Assembly: GCF_023101765.2 (NCBI RefSeq)
Contig: NC_064236.1
Coordinates: 20,176,993-20,240,992 of the forward strand
Direction: 5' to 3'
DNA: 64,000 bases
Source: Spodoptera frugiperda
Taxonomy: Eukaryota; Arthropoda; Insecta; Lepidoptera; Noctuidae
Below are positions 10,801 through 23,506 of this stretch, piece by piece; the stretch's first letter is position 1, and the number at the start of each line of letters is the position of its first letter. Position numbers and translations under genes: made by a program. Under the pieces are notes generated by a model, which made no database searches, was not told the DNA's origin, and was given only the letters and a program-made list of their open reading frames with translations.

Positions 10801-13800
10801 ACCTAACCTAACCTAACCTAACCTAACCTAACCTAACCTAACCTAACCTAACCTAACCTAACCTAACCTAACCTAACCTAACCTAACCTAACCTAACCTA
10901 ACCTAACCTAACCTAACCTAACCTAACCTAACCTAACCTAACCTAACCTAACCTAACCTAACCTAACCTAACCTAACCTAACCTAACCTAACCTAACCTA
11001 ACCTAACCTAACCTAACCTAACCTAACCTAACCTAACCTAACCTAACCTAACCTAACCTAACCTAACCTAACCTAACCTAACCTAACCTAACCTAACCTA
11101 ACCTAACCTAACCTAACCTAACCTAACCTAACCTAACCTAACCTAACCTAACCTAACCTAACCTAACCTAACCTAACCTAACCTAACCTAACCTAACCTA
11201 ACCTAACCTAACCTAACCTAACCTAACCTAACCTAACCTAACCTAACCTAACCTAACCTAACCTAACCTAACCTAACCTAACCTAACCTAACCTAACCTA
11301 ACCTAACCTAACCTAACCTAACCTAACCTAACCTAACCTAACCTAACCTAACCTAACCTAACCTAACCTAACCTAACCTAACCTAACCTAACCTAACCTA
11401 ACCTAACCTAACCTAACCTAACCTAACCTAACCTAACCTAACCTAACCTAACCTAACCTAACCTAACCTAACCTAACCTAACCTAACCTAACCTAACCTA
11501 ACCTAACCTAACCTAACCTAACCTAACCTAACCTAACCTAACCTAACCTAACCTAACCTAACCTAACCTAACCTAACCTAACCTAACCTAACCTAACCTA
11601 ACCTAACCTAACCTAACCTAACCTAACCTAACCTAACCTAACCTAACCTAACCTAACCTAACCTAACCTAACCTAACCTAACCTAACCTAACCTAACCTA
11701 ACCTAACCTAACCTAACCTAACCTAACCTAACCTAACCTAACCTAACCTAACCTAACCTAACCTAACCTAACCTAACCTAACCTAACCTAACCTAACCTA
11801 ACCTAACCTAACCTAACCTAACCTAACCTAACCTAACCTAACCTAACCTAACCTAACCTAACCTAACCTAACCTAACCTAACCTAACCTAACCTAACCTA
11901 ACCTAACCTAACCTAACCTAACCTAACCTAACCTAACCTAACCTAACCTAACCTAACCTAACCTAACCTAACCTAACCTAACCTAACCTAACCTAACCTA
12001 ACCTAACCTAACCTAACCTAACCTAACCTAACCTAACCTAACCTAACCTAACCTAACCTAACCTAACCTAACCTAACCTAACCTAACCTAACCTAACCTA
12101 ACCTAACCTAACCTAACCTAACCTAACCTAACCTAACCTAACCTAACCTAACCTAACCTAACCTAACCTAACCTAACCTAACCTAACCTAACCTAACCTA
12201 ACCTAACCTAACCTAACCTAACCTAACCTAACCTAACCTAACCTAACCTAACCTAACCTAACCTAACCTAACCTAACCTAACCTAACCTAACCTAACCTA
12301 ACCTAACCTAACCTAACCTAACCTAACCTAACCTAACCTAACCTAACCTAACCTAACCTAACCTAACCTAACCTAACCTAACCTAACCTAACCTAACCTA
12401 ACCTAACCTAACCTAACCTAACCTAACCTAACCTAACCTAACCTAACCTAACCTAACCTAACCTAACCTAACCTAACCTAACCTAACCTAACCTAACCTA
12501 ACCCAACCTAACCTAATCACCTAACCTAACCTAACCTAACCTAACCTAACCTAACCTAACCTAACCTAACCTAACCTAACCTAACCTAACCTAACCTAAC
12601 CTAACCTAACCTAACCTAACCTAACCTAACCTAACCTAACCTAACCTAACCTAACCTAACCTAACCTAACCTAACCTAACCTAACCTAACCTAACCTAAC
12701 CTAACCTAACCTAACCTAACCTAACCTAACCTAACCTAACCTAACCTAACCTAACCTAACCTAACCTAACCTAACCTAACCTAACCTAACCTAACCTAAC
12801 CTAACCTAACCTAACCTAACCTAACCTAACCTAACCTAACCTAACCTAACCTAACCTAACCTAACCTAACCTAACCTAACCTAACCTAACCTAACCTAAC
12901 CTAACCTAACCTAACCTAACCTAACCTAACCTAACCTAACCTAACCTAACCTAACCTAACCTAACCTAACCTAACCTAACCTAACCTAACCTAACCTAAC
13001 CTAACCTAACCTAACCTAACCTAACCTAACCTAACCTAACCTAACCTAACCTAACCTAACCTAACCTAACCTAACCTAACCTAACCTAACCTAACCTAAC
13101 CTAACCTAACCTAACCTAACCTAACCTAACCTAACCTAACCTAACCTAACCTAACCTAACCTAACCTAACCTAACCTAACCTAACCTAACCTAACCTAAC
13201 CTAACCTAACCTAACCTAACCTAACCTAACCTAACCTAACCTAACCTAACCTAACCTAACCTAACCTAACCTAACCTAACCTAACCTAACCTAACCTAAC
13301 CTAACCTAACCTAACCTAACCTAACCTAACCTAACCTAACCTAACCTAACCTAACCTAACCTAACCTAACCTAACCTAACCTAACCTAACCTAACCTAAC
13401 CTAACCTAACCTAACCTAACCTAACCTAACCTAACCTAACCTAACCTAACCTAACCTAACCTAACCTAACCTAACCTAACCTAACCTAACCTAACCTAAC
13501 CTAACCTAACCTAACCTAACCTAACCTAACCTAACCTAACCTAACCTAACCTAACCTAACCTAACCTAACCTAACCTAACCTAACCTAACCTAACCTAAC
13601 CTAACCTAACCTAACCTAACCTAACCTAACCTAACCTAACCTAACCTAACCTAACCTAACCTAACCTAACCTAACCTAACCTAACCTAACCTAACCTAAC
13701 CTAACCTAACCTAACCTAACCTAACCTAACCTAACCTAACCTAACCTAACCTAACCTAACCTAACCTAACCTAACCTAACCTAACCTAACCTAACCTAAC

Positions 13801-16800
13801 CTAACCTAACCTAACCTAACCTAACCTAACCTAACCTAACCTAACCTAACCTAACCTAACCTAACCTAACCTAACCTAACCTAACCTAACCTAACCTAAC
13901 CTAACCTAACCTAACCTAACCTAACCTAACCTAACCTAACCTAACCTAACCTAACCTAACCTAACCTAACCTAACCTAACCTAACCTAACCTAACCTAAC
14001 CTAACCTAACCTAACCTAACCTAACCTAACCTAACCTAACCTAACCTAACCTAACCTAACCTAACCTAACCTAACCTAACCTAACCTAACCTAACCTAAC
14101 CTAACCTAACCTAACCTAACCTAACCTAACCTAACCTAACCTAACCTAACCTAACCTAACCTAACCTAACCTAACCTAACCTAACCTAACCTAACCTAAC
14201 CTAACCTAACCTAACCTAACCTAACCTAACCTAACCTAACCTAACCTAACCTAACCTAACCTAACCTAACCTAACCTAACCTAACCTAACCTAACCTAAC
14301 CTAACCTAACCTAACCTAACCTAACCTAACCTAACCTAACCTAACCTAACCTAACCTAACCTAACCTAACCTAACCTAACCTAACCTAACCTAACCTAAC
14401 CTAACCTAACCTAACCTAACCTAACCTAACCTAACCTAACCTAACCTAACCTAACCTAACCTAACCTAACCTAACCTAACCTAACCTAACCTAACCTAAC
14501 CTAACCTAACCTAACCTAACCTAACCTAACCTAACCTAACCTAACCTAACCTAACCTAACCTAACCTAACCTAACCTAACCTAACCTAACCTAACCTAAC
14601 CTAACCTAACCTAACCTAACCTAACCTAACCTAACCTAACCTAACCTAACCTAACCTAACCTAACCTAACCTAACCTAACCTAACCTAACCTAACCTAAC
14701 CTAACCTAACCTAACCTAACCTAACCTAACCTAACCTAACCTAACCTAACCTAACCTAACCTAACCTAACCTAACCTAACCTAACCTAACCTAACCTAAC
14801 CTAACCTAACCTAACCTAACCTAACCTAACCTAACCTAACCTAACCTAACCTAACCTAACCTAACCTAACCTAACCTAACCTAACCTAACCTAACCTAAC
14901 CTAACCTAACCTAACCTAACCTAACCTAACCTAACCTAACCTAACCTAACCTAACCTAACCTAACCTAACCTAACCTAACCTAACCTAACCTAACCTAAC
15001 CTAACCTAACCTAACCTAACCTAACCTAACCTAACCTAACCTAACCTAACCTAACCTAACCTAACCTAACCTAACCTAACCTAACCTAACCTAACCTAAC
15101 CTAACCTAACCTAACCTAACCTAACCTAACCTAACCTAACCTAACCTAACCTAACCTAACCTAACCTAACCTAACCTAACCTAACCTAACCTAACCTAAC
15201 CTAACCTAACCTAACCTAACCTAACCTAACCTAACCTAACCTAACCTAACCTAACCTAACCTAACCTAACCTAACCTAACCTAACCTAACCTAACCTAAC
15301 CTAACCTAACCTAACCTAACCTAACCTAACCTAACCTAACCTAACCTAACCTAACCTAACCTAACCTAACCTAACCTAACCTAACCTAACCTAACCTAAC
15401 CTAACCTAACCTAACCTAACCTAACCTAACCTAACCTAACCTAACCTAACCTAACCTAACCTAACCTAACCTAACCTAACCTAACCTAACCTAACCTAAC
15501 CTAACCTAACCTAACCTAACCTAACCTAACCTAACCTAACCTAACCTAACCTAACCTAACCTAACCTAACCTAACCTAACCTAACCTAACCTAACCTAAC
15601 CTAACCTAACCTAACCTAACCTAACCTAACCTAACCTAACCTAACCTAACCTAACCTAACCTAACCTAACCTAACCTAACCTAACCTAACCTAACCTAAC
15701 CTAACCTAACCTAACCTAACCTAACCTAACCTAACCTAACCTAACCTAACCTAACCTAACCTAACCTAACCTAACCTAACCTAACCTAACCTAACCTAAC
15801 CTAACCTAACCTAACCTAACCTAACCTAACCTAACCTAACCTAACCTAACCTAACCTAACCTAACCTAACCTAACCTAACCTAACCTAACCTAACCTAAC
15901 CTAACCTAACCTAACCTAACCTAACCTAACCTAACCTAACCTAACCTAACCTAACCTAACCTAACCTAACCTAACCTAACCTAACCTAACCTAACCTAAC
16001 CTAACCTAACCTAACCTAACCTAACCTAACCTAACCTAACCTAACCTAACCTAACCTAACCTAACCTAACCTAACCTAACCTAACCTAACCTAACCTAAC
16101 CTAACCTAACCTAACCTAACCTAACCTAACCTAACCTAACCTAACCTAACCTAACCTAACCTAACCTAACCTAACCTAACCTAACCTAACCTAACCTAAC
16201 CTAACCTAACCTAACCTAACCTAACCTAACCTAACCTAACCTAACCTAACCTAACCTAACCTAACCTAACCTAACCTAACCTAACCTAACCTAACCTAAC
16301 CTAACCTAACCTAACCTAACCTAACCTAACCTAACCTAACCTAACCTAACCTAACCTAACCTAACCTAACCTAACCTAACCTAACCTAACCTAACCTAAC
16401 CTAACCTAACCTAACCTAACCTAACCTAACCTAACCTAACCTAACCTAACCTAACCTAACCTAACCTAACCTAACCTAACCTAACCTAACCTAACCTAAC
16501 CTAACCTAACCTAACCTAACCTAACCTAACCTAACCTAACCTAACCTAACCTAACCTAACCTAACCTAACCTAACCTAACCTAACCTAACCTAACCTAAC
16601 CTAACCTAACCTAACCTAACCTAACCTAACCTAACCTAACCTAACCTAACCTAACCTAACCTAACCTAACCTAACCTAACCTAACCTAACCTAACCTAAC
16701 CTAACCTAACCTAACCTAACCTAACCTAACCTAACCTAACCTAACCTAACCTAACCTAACCTAACCTAACCTAACCTAACCTAACCTAACCTAACCTAAC

Positions 16801-17519
16801 CTAACCTAACCTAACCTAACCTAACCTAACCTAACCTAACCTAACCTAACCTAACCTAACCTAACCTAACCTAACCTAACCTAACCTAACCTAACCTAAC
16901 CTAACCTAACCTAACCTAACCTAACCTAACCTAACCTAACCTAACCTAACCTAACCTAACCTAACCTAACCTAACCTAACCTAACCTAACCTAACCTAAC
17001 CTAACCTAACCTAACCTAACCTAACCTAACCTAACCTAACCTAACCTAACCTAACCTAACCTAACCTAACCTAACCTAACCTAACCTAACCTAACCTAAC
17101 CTAACCTAACCTAACCTAACCTAACCTAACCTAACCTAACCTAACCTAACCTAACCTAACCTAACCTAACCTAACCTAACCTAACCTAACCTAACCTAAC
17201 CTAACCTAACCTAACCTAACCTAACCTAACCTAACCTAACCTAACCTAACCTAACCTAACCTAACCTAACCTAACCTAACCTAACCTAACCTAACCTAAC
17301 CTAACCTAACCTAACCTAACCTAACCTAACCTAACCTAACCTAACCTAACCTAACCTAACCTAACCTAACCTAACCTAACCTAACCTAACCTAACCTAAC
17401 CTAACCTAACCTAACCTAACCTAACCTAACCTAACCTAACCTAACCTAACCTAACCTAACCTAACCTAACCTAACCTAACCTAACCTAACCTAACCTAAC
17501 CTAACCTAACCTAACCTAA
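7843..17519. repeat. (CCTAA)n / (TTAGG)n telomere repeat array, about 9.7 kb
   Basis: About 1,935 copies of the 5-bp insect telomere unit run without a visible change except for ACCCA at 7856-7860 and a small disturbance at 12501-12520. The C-rich strand is the plus strand, so the array has the polarity of a left chromosome end: tip to the left, centromere to the right. It nevertheless has 7.8 kb of ordinary transposon sequence on its tip side. No TRAS or SART retrotransposon interrupts it, although these are common in lepidopteran telomeres. There is no coding content. Confidence 0.97.
12501..12520. repeat. Sole interior variant of the telomere array
   Basis: Here one unit reads ACCCA instead of ACCTA, and three bases (TCA) interrupt ACCTAA and CCTAACC, shifting the 5-bp phase. 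It divides the array into halves of about 4.66 and 5.0 kb. Confidence 0.9.
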
Positions 17520-17922
17520 ACTAACCTGACCCAAACCTAACCTGACCCAAACCTAACCTGACCCAAACCTAACCTGACCCAAACCTAACCTGACCCAAAC
17601 CTAACCTGACCCAAACCTAACCTGACCCAAACCTAACCTGACCCAAACCTAACCTGACCCAAACCTAACCTGACCCAAACCTAACCTGACCCAAACCTAA
17701 CCTGACCCAAACCTAACCTGACCCAAACCTAACCTGACCCAAACCTAACCTGACCCAAACCTAACCTGACCCAAACCTAACCTGACCCAAACCTAACCTG
17801 ACCCAAACCTAACCTGACCCAAACCTAACCTGACCCAAACCTAACCTGACCCAAACCTAACCTGACCCAAACCTAACCTGACCCAAACCTAACCTGACCC
17901 AAACCTAACCTAACCCAAACCT
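17520..17922. repeat. 16-bp variant telomere repeat, about 25 copies
   Basis: The unit is CCTAACCTGACCCAAA, or TTTGGGTCAGGTTAGG on the other strand: one canonical TTAGG, one TCAGG and one TTTGGG. The copies are nearly identical and the last ones drift back toward plain CCTAA. Blocks of variant units at the inner edge of a telomere are known in other animals, and this one lies on the predicted inner side. Confidence 0.95.
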
Positions 17923-17927
17923 GATCT

Positions 17928-18172
17928 GTCGCACCGTGTCCGCTGTCGCGCCACAATGCAGTTCTCCTCCCGCCCGATGCGGTGTAGTATGAGCCATGGC
18001 CTGTCATCACCCGTACCAGGCGGAAGGGGAGAAAACCAAACGGCCGATTAAGGCAAGATTGAAGGACTGGCCCGATGGCGTCCAGCGTATGTCTGCCAAA
18101 GGCAGCAGCGGCTAGCTCGTCCGCCCAATGGACGACGATGGCCTCCTTGCTTGTAAATACATCCAAACCCCC
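17928..18172 (-). pseudogene. 3' end of an R1/TRAS-type non-LTR retrotransposon
   Basis: The minus strand reads LNRPFGFLPFRLVRVMTGHGSY, then after a frame change LHRIGREENC and a DTVRQI-like stretch. This resembles the end of R1-clade ORF2 proteins, where TGHG...YLHRIG...C..C...DT..H closes the protein. Preceding residues (WADELAAAAFGRHTLDAIG) fit the region before it. Only about 80 residues remain, with frame breaks. TRAS elements of the R1 clade insert into TTAGG repeats in moths, so a TRAS relative is the likeliest source, but the fragment is too short to prove the clade. Confidence 0.5.
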
Positions 18173-18220
18173 TCTTTATTTTCAATGCCTAAACACTACT
18201 TTACTATAAATATTCGCTTA

Positions 18221-18632
18221 TATACAATGTGATAGGCGTGGGACTTCTAACCCGTTAAGGCTGAGTACTACATCTAATTTTATCGACAAAAAATAATATG
18301 GGGGTTGAACCCCTAATTGAAAATATAGGAAAATAGTGATTTTTTCGGTAAGAATAATTCACAAATTATTTTTTTTCTCACCAAAACATTATCAAACATA
18401 TGAAAAAAGTAATGAATTAGTTAGCCAAGGTTATTAGCTACCGTTTGTCGTCTTTTTTTTGTTTCTACGACGCATACAACCTTTGATATAAAAAAGTAAA
18501 AAAAATATTAAAATGGCCATAATTTTTAGGGGGAGGGGATTCGACCCTTCGACCCAGGACTTTTGTCGTTAAAATTAGATGTAGTATTCAGCCTTAACGG
18601 GTTAGAAGTCTCGCCCCTATCACATTGTATAT
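18221..18632. mobile_element. MITE with about 65-bp terminal inverted repeats
   Basis: The ends read TATACAATGTGATAGG... and ...CCTATCACATTGTATA. The inner parts (CTTCTAACCCGTTAAGGCTGA and AATTAGATGTAGTA) also match in inverse over about 65 bp with few mismatches. There is no coding content. The TA-rich ends suggest a Tc1/mariner-type relative. Confidence 0.75.
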
Positions 18633-18908
18633 TCAATAGAATATTCAATTGTTGACCTACGACTTTAAATCATTTTAATTCATTGAGTATCGGAGTACAA
18701 TTTGGATATTTGCCGAATTCTGCCAAAGTTTGGTGAAAATCTGGGTTTTCACTGAAATGATCTGGGCCAATAACAAAAAAAAAAATCCTTTGGCGGTTTG
18801 CGTAGAATGGCGAGATTTTGGCCGTCCTGTCCAGTTTACCTAACCTAACGGAACTGACAAACAGACAGACATAAAAAAGGTATCAATACAAATTATACAA
18901 GTTCAATC

Positions 18909-19158
18909 ACAAGGTAGTTTCTGTAAACCGTTGAGGAGTTCCTTTAACAATTAGGCTTTTCCATCATCAGGCCCTCAATGGTAGTACCACTCCGTCTGCA
19001 TGTAAAGTGCTCATCGACAAAATTATTCAAGACACAAGGTAGTTACTGTTAACCGCTGAGGAGTTCTCTCGCCTGTCTGTTGGTTACATCATCAGATCCA
19101 TTTCACACCCTCATCAAATTTTAGTGTTTCAAAATCTTTATTAATGTCTATAAAGATT
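18909..19158. repeat. Two diverged copies of a 125-bp tandem unit
   Basis: ACAAGGTAGTTxCTGTxAACCG(T/C)TGAGGAGTTC starts at 18909 and again at 19034. Each is followed by a CATCATCAG motif. The unit looks like a dispersed lepidopteran repeat, but no family name can be given. Confidence 0.55.
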
Positions 19159-19513
19159 ATGAAATCTAAACATACTTATTTTTATGCATTACTCGCTTCT
19201 CCAATTACCGAAAGTTCCTGTTGTTTTCCGTGGGATTCCATCATCATATCCTGACTTGGACGTGGAAATGAGACCCTTTCAGAAGTATAAACTCTTGAAC
19301 AAAAAATTAAACTCTTGAATAATATTTTTGAAAATCTTTTCTATAAGTTGGTAAAAGTAAATGTATTTGTGCCACAACCTTCCAAAACCGCTACAACTCC
19401 TGTAAGCCAGGATCTACAGTAGACACAACCAGGAAAACACCGGAACACTGAAGTCCGGCGCGTCTCTGGGACGAATCATTGTCTGTGCCCCGCAACAAAA
19501 TAAATCAGAAGAC
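19159..19513. other. No gene seen
   Basis: AT-rich unique-looking sequence with no convincing ORF or repeat. Confidence 0.5.
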
Positions 19514-19803
19514 ACTGTTGTGATAGTTCCCACTGCGCTCGGTGTCCGTTTGCACATTCTATCTCCGGAACTAACGGACGGAATAGAATGAAATCATCTG
19601 CGTTAAGTCGATGCTGTACGCGACCGAAGTTGCAGACACAAGCGACTAGCTAGTCAAGTATAAATGCACCGCGACATCGCTCTATAAACAGTAATCGTAA
19701 AAACGCGATAAAGTTTTATAGCTACACACAACAAGTATTATAAGTGTAGCACGTTGTGATAAGTCGCGCGGCCCTGACGTACCGTGTACTCGGCGCCCAT
19801 ACA
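19514..19803 (+). mobile_element. Possible solo LTR of BEL type
   Basis: The stretch starts TGTTGTGATAG and ends GCGCCCATACA. It contains a TATAAATGC box near 19660 and a second TATAAA near 19683, and is followed by TTTGGC. A matching partner LTR was not found. The label rests on termini and promoter-like motifs only. Confidence 0.25.
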
Positions 19804-20540
19804 TTTGGCAAATAATACAGGCACAGGGTGAGCACGTCCCGTGTCCCCGGGAGCTGGCCGCGTACAGACGCTGCGTCCCGGCTGTGCGCCGTGCGGTGGA
19901 GTGGGTATCCTCGTTTGATTATAATATGTCTAGCTGGAGCTTCACCAGACAAAAAGAATAAAAATTGCATTTTAAAATTAATTAGGTACCAGCTACAGCG
20001 AAAATGTTACTGTCCCATAAAATTTATATCTTTGAAATAAAGTAAATAAAACAAGTAACCATCATTTAGAATTAGCTTTTAAAATATATTTTATTGAACA
20101 CTGCATTTATATAATTCATATTGTTTCGTGGAGTAATTTATTTTCCACCTGGAAACAATATTTAAACATTCATATAAAGACCGTATTGACATAATTTCTA
20201 CAAAACCAATTAAATATTTTCACTTTCCCTTTCCACCAAAAATATAACTAAAAATAAACTAAACTAAATCGATTAAATAGTTTCAAAGTAAGTGTCGGGA
20301 CCCGAAACGAACCGTCTCTTTATTTGACTCATTACAATAAACATTCGCGAATGGGGTAACATTTGGGTTTTTGAATTAGTCTTTTCCGAGTTATACTACT
20401 CTATAGCTATAGGAAACGGCATCAGAAACGATTCAGTACCGCGTCTGTGTTCTTGTACCTTGGGGTTCTCGGGGAGTGAAGCATAGTTGTGCCGAATTTC
20501 AATCAAATGGGTATAGTTGTTTAAAGGAATCTCGAGGTTA
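19804..20540. other. No gene seen
   Basis: A GC-rich patch (19820-19910) is followed by AT-rich sequence. The open frames here are short and lack family features. Confidence 0.45.
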
Positions 20541-20559
20541 CAGTATTTATTTATTTGTT

Positions 20560-20735
20560 TCTCTATTTATTTTGTCGTTGTGGTGAAGTTATAAGTTTAG
20601 GGCCGGGCGGTCCAAGCGCACATCTCCTTTACAAGGATATTGTAAAGAGGATGGTTGACACTTCTGGGGACCTAAGGCTGGCTTCAACGTTGCCATCCAA
20701 CGTGGTAATGCTGCCAATATTTGGGGCTCCCTACC
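20560..20735 (+). pseudogene. Possible non-LTR retrotransposon C-terminal remnant
   Basis: Across two plus-strand frames one can read LYKDIVKRMVDTSGDLR, then AIQRGNAANIWGSLP-like residues. This resembles the end of lepidopteran LINE reverse transcriptases. It is followed by an AT-rich 3' tail. The clade cannot be determined and the match is from memory of the motif. Confidence 0.3.
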
Positions 20736-20856
20736 TCACGACTCCGACGAGTACATATTTTAGTCATACTTTATAAATTTACTTTATATACCTATATATT
20801 TAAGTTACATTATTTTAGTTTATTTTTTATTTATTTATTGGTATGTTTTTCGGTTC

Positions 20857-20915
20857 CCTCACGTAACGTAACTATTCGATGAGGAACTCGACTAGTTTCC
20901 AGCTGTGCTCATGGG
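20857..20915. repeat. Dispersed repeat shared with 57655-57705
   Basis: CACGTAACGT is followed by a GAGGAACTCGACTAGTTTC block here and at 57655-57705, with small differences. This indicates a dispersed repeat family, possibly Helitron-related since the second copy lies within 300 bp of a Helitron-like end. Confidence 0.5.
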
Positions 20916-21326
20916 CTCGGGCGGTAGACGCTCATATTCATGAGCAGCATTCCGACGACTCGCGACTGTCGTGTCGCGCCGCCGTCGCCTCGCAGTTACA
21001 GCACTGAATGTGCGCGTACGTCGCGTGTTGTTAACATGGTGTACATGAGGTGTTCTAATGAAGTACTTCCGCAGCTACTCCGGAGTGCGATACACACATA
21101 CACAGGCACTGAGACTACTACCTGACCAGTATGAGAGGAAGCATTCTTCAAGTAAGTTGTGAATTGACTTTTATTATTCTTTGTACAAATTCCGATAAAA
21201 AATATTTGTAATTTTAAATAAACATGAAAACACATACAGTAACATTACGTTTACTTTTGATATCACAAACTCATTCCTTTTAATCCACATCGGACTTTAG
21301 ATACTTAAGGCGAAGAAACAAAGAAG

Positions 21327-21330
21327 TATA
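21327..21330. repeat. Target-site duplication (TATA) of the LTR element, left
   Basis: TATA immediately before the left LTR matches TATA at 30497-30500, immediately after the right LTR. Confidence 0.8.
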
Positions 21331-21809
21331 TGTCGGAGATAGGAGATCTCTCACTTTCGATATGTCGGTGAAAGGAGAATCTCACTACTCATGTCAGGAA
21401 TACTTGTGGGCGTTATGACGAAGGTAGCAGTAAAATAATAAAGTCTTCGATATGGAACTATTGTTTAATTCTGTACATTGCACTGTTACTTTACTTAAGC
21501 TACTGATGGGGCCGGCATTTCCTACCGACTACTCTGAGAAGAAATGCCGAAACAAACTCAGAGGTCTCAGTCACTCTCAAAGTGCAAACATGGTTACAAA
21601 GTACATGAAAGATAATTAACTGTTACAATATCAAACTAACAGGTTACAGACTAGGTATACAGTTGAAACACACGACGGTTCAATATTCGACCGCACTGGT
21701 CGGCTGCTGCACGAGAAGTGATCGACACGCCGCTCAGCCGATGAATCCTTGACTCCGTCGAGCGCCGAGGGTGGACGCCTGTGTTTCAATTCTACCCTCG
21801 ATCCCGACA
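21331..21809 (-). repeat. Left LTR (3' LTR if the element reads minus)
   Basis: 479 bp, and by eye identical to 30018-30496. It holds a palindrome-like core (GGCATTTCCTACCGACTAC ... AGAAATGCC). A related core recurs on the opposite strand at 41285-41350. Confidence 0.9.
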
Positions 21810-22035
21810 CGGCCATCCTGCTTGCACACGTCCTCGTGTGACAGCTCATCTGTGACAGAAAATTACACGCAAAGTATCATATAGCTCGGTCATTCCTGAC
21901 CACATTCCACACACAATTAAAAAAAGCATCATACTGTTAGGTTCACGCATCACAGCCGTTCTTTTCTATAAAAATTACAAACTACTCAGTACAACTCTAG
22001 AAACTCCCGAGTAAGACATCTAGTGCGCCCCGGCT

Positions 22036-22255
22036 CTCTAGCCGACCAGCAATCACATTGCTGACTTCCATCACATGGCCCCTAGCATGCCCTTACTCGA
22101 GTCCACGAGCAAGTCACCTAGTGCCCCGGCTCTCAAGCCGACCAGCAATCACATTGCTGACATCCATCACATGGATCTCCCGTGCGTCACCACCTGGTAA
22201 CCACGCAACTACCAACAATGGCCCCTGGCATGCCCTTACTCGAGTCCACGAGCAA
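22036..22255. repeat. Tandem repeat of about 100 bp inside the LTR element
   Basis: GCCGACCAGCAATCACATTG and ACTCGAGTCCACGAGCAA recur at about 22041, 22137 and 22225, forming two to three diverged copies. No coding role is apparent. Confidence 0.65.
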
Positions 22256-22287
22256 TGCACCCAGTGCCCCGGCTCCGGCCCCGGCCG

Positions 22288-22530
22288 GCGAACACAAAAC
22301 GAACACATACAACCGCCGACCCCCGTCAGAGCCAAACTCGTACCGCGCACCGAACGGACTCTCGAGGCGACACTCGGAGATTCCGTTTGCGACCGGGTTG
22401 CGAATACGTGACCGCTACTGAGGTGATCGAACACAAACATACCGAACACAGACAACCGCCGACCCCCGTCAGAGCCAAACTCGTACCGCGCACCGAACGG
22501 ACTCTCGAGGCGACACTCGGAGATTCCGTT
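22288..22530. repeat. Tandem repeat of about 138 bp, split by the BEL insertion
   Basis: Two copies (from about 22290 and 22428) share ACCGCCGACCCCCGTCAGAG and CACTCGGAGATTCCGTTTG. The remainder of the second copy resumes at 27376 with CCGTTTGTGACCGGGTTGCG. This shows that element C landed inside this repeat. Confidence 0.75.
22526..22530. repeat. Target-site duplication (CCGTT) of BEL element C, left
   Basis: CCGTT here matches CCGTT at 27376-27380. Five bases is the usual BEL length. Confidence 0.9.
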
Positions 22531-22884
22531 TGTTAAAGACCAAATCCTAACAAGAAGTAACGAAACCATATTATTTATATTAATTTATTTTAGTTCAAAA
22601 TTCATAACTAGAGGGCGTTGCCGCAATTAAATTCGAGCTATGGTTTCGTTACAAGCATTTACATAAGAGGGCAATTTTTTAATCCGTCAATGTCGTCGTC
22701 GTCGTATTGTCATAGTCGTCGTCGTTGACGTCTTGTGGCGACCAAACAGGTCAATCCAATGAGGTCGTGTGACCATGTTGAGATAAATAGTTCAAATATA
22801 CGAACCAGCAGTTCAAGCCTAAATAGTGGTTTAATTTCAACCCTATTAGCTACATTAGGTCAACAATTACTTCGGTAATTAACA
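22531..22884 (+). repeat. 5' LTR of BEL C
   Basis: 354 bp, TG...CA ends. Compared with the 3' LTR it carries an expanded GTCGTCGTC stretch near 22690 and scattered substitutions. Confidence 0.9.
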
Positions 22885-22885
22885 T

Positions 22886-22902
22886 TGGTCCTTCGAGCCG
22901 GA
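22886..22902 (+). promoter_or_regulatory. Primer-binding site, probably tRNA-Tyr
   Basis: One base after the LTR, TGGTCCTTCGAGCCGGA is the complement of a tRNA 3' end of the form TCCGGCTCGAAGGACCA. I recall that acceptor end for insect tRNA-Tyr. It would prime minus-strand DNA synthesis. Confidence 0.6.
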
Positions 22903-23506
22903 TCTTAACACTGGTCCGTCGACCCTGGTTCAGACGCAGTACTGTCTGAATTTTTGAGTTCAACCGTGCCAGTGGCACACGCTCGAGTACTTGCAGTGGA
23001 TTGCTGCAGCAAGAGTACCGGGCACCCCGCAGAAGCATCGTCAAGCAAGTTGACGAGCTCAGTTCCTGTGGAGTTCATCGAGTGGCCGCTGAGGGCGCCA
23101 CCTTTATCATCGAAGCCCATTCTTCGAGAGTTCATCAAAGCAGCTGAAGTTCCAAGTGACGCCGCAGAGGGCGCCACCTGTACCATCCGTGATCAGTGAG
23201 TGAAGTGAAAAACTGTGAGTACAATTTCCTTAGAACATAGAACAATATTTGCCAAACTAAATTGAACTGTATTTCAAAGACAATTTTAACTTTAACAATT
23301 TTAATGTAGTAATCTTAGACTTAGAATAATTTGTGTATATTAGTTTAGGACTTAGAATAATTTCAATAAAAACGGGGGAACGGGGAACCTATGCCCGAAA
23401 TCCGCCAGAGTTCAAGTCCAAAAAACACTTGTAAAATTTTATGATTTATTTTGGACTTAGAAAAAATTTAGATTTATTTTAGACTTAGAAAATTTCGATT
23501 GTAAAA

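Noticed and set aside
7843..17519. Translating the telomere array as a repetitive protein
   Set aside because: The 5-bp unit yields stop codons or trivial repeats depending on frame, and it has a clear non-coding explanation.
22114..22569. Minus-strand 151-residue frame and overlapping plus frames
   Set aside because: They translate the 100- and 138-bp tandem repeats and have no family motif.
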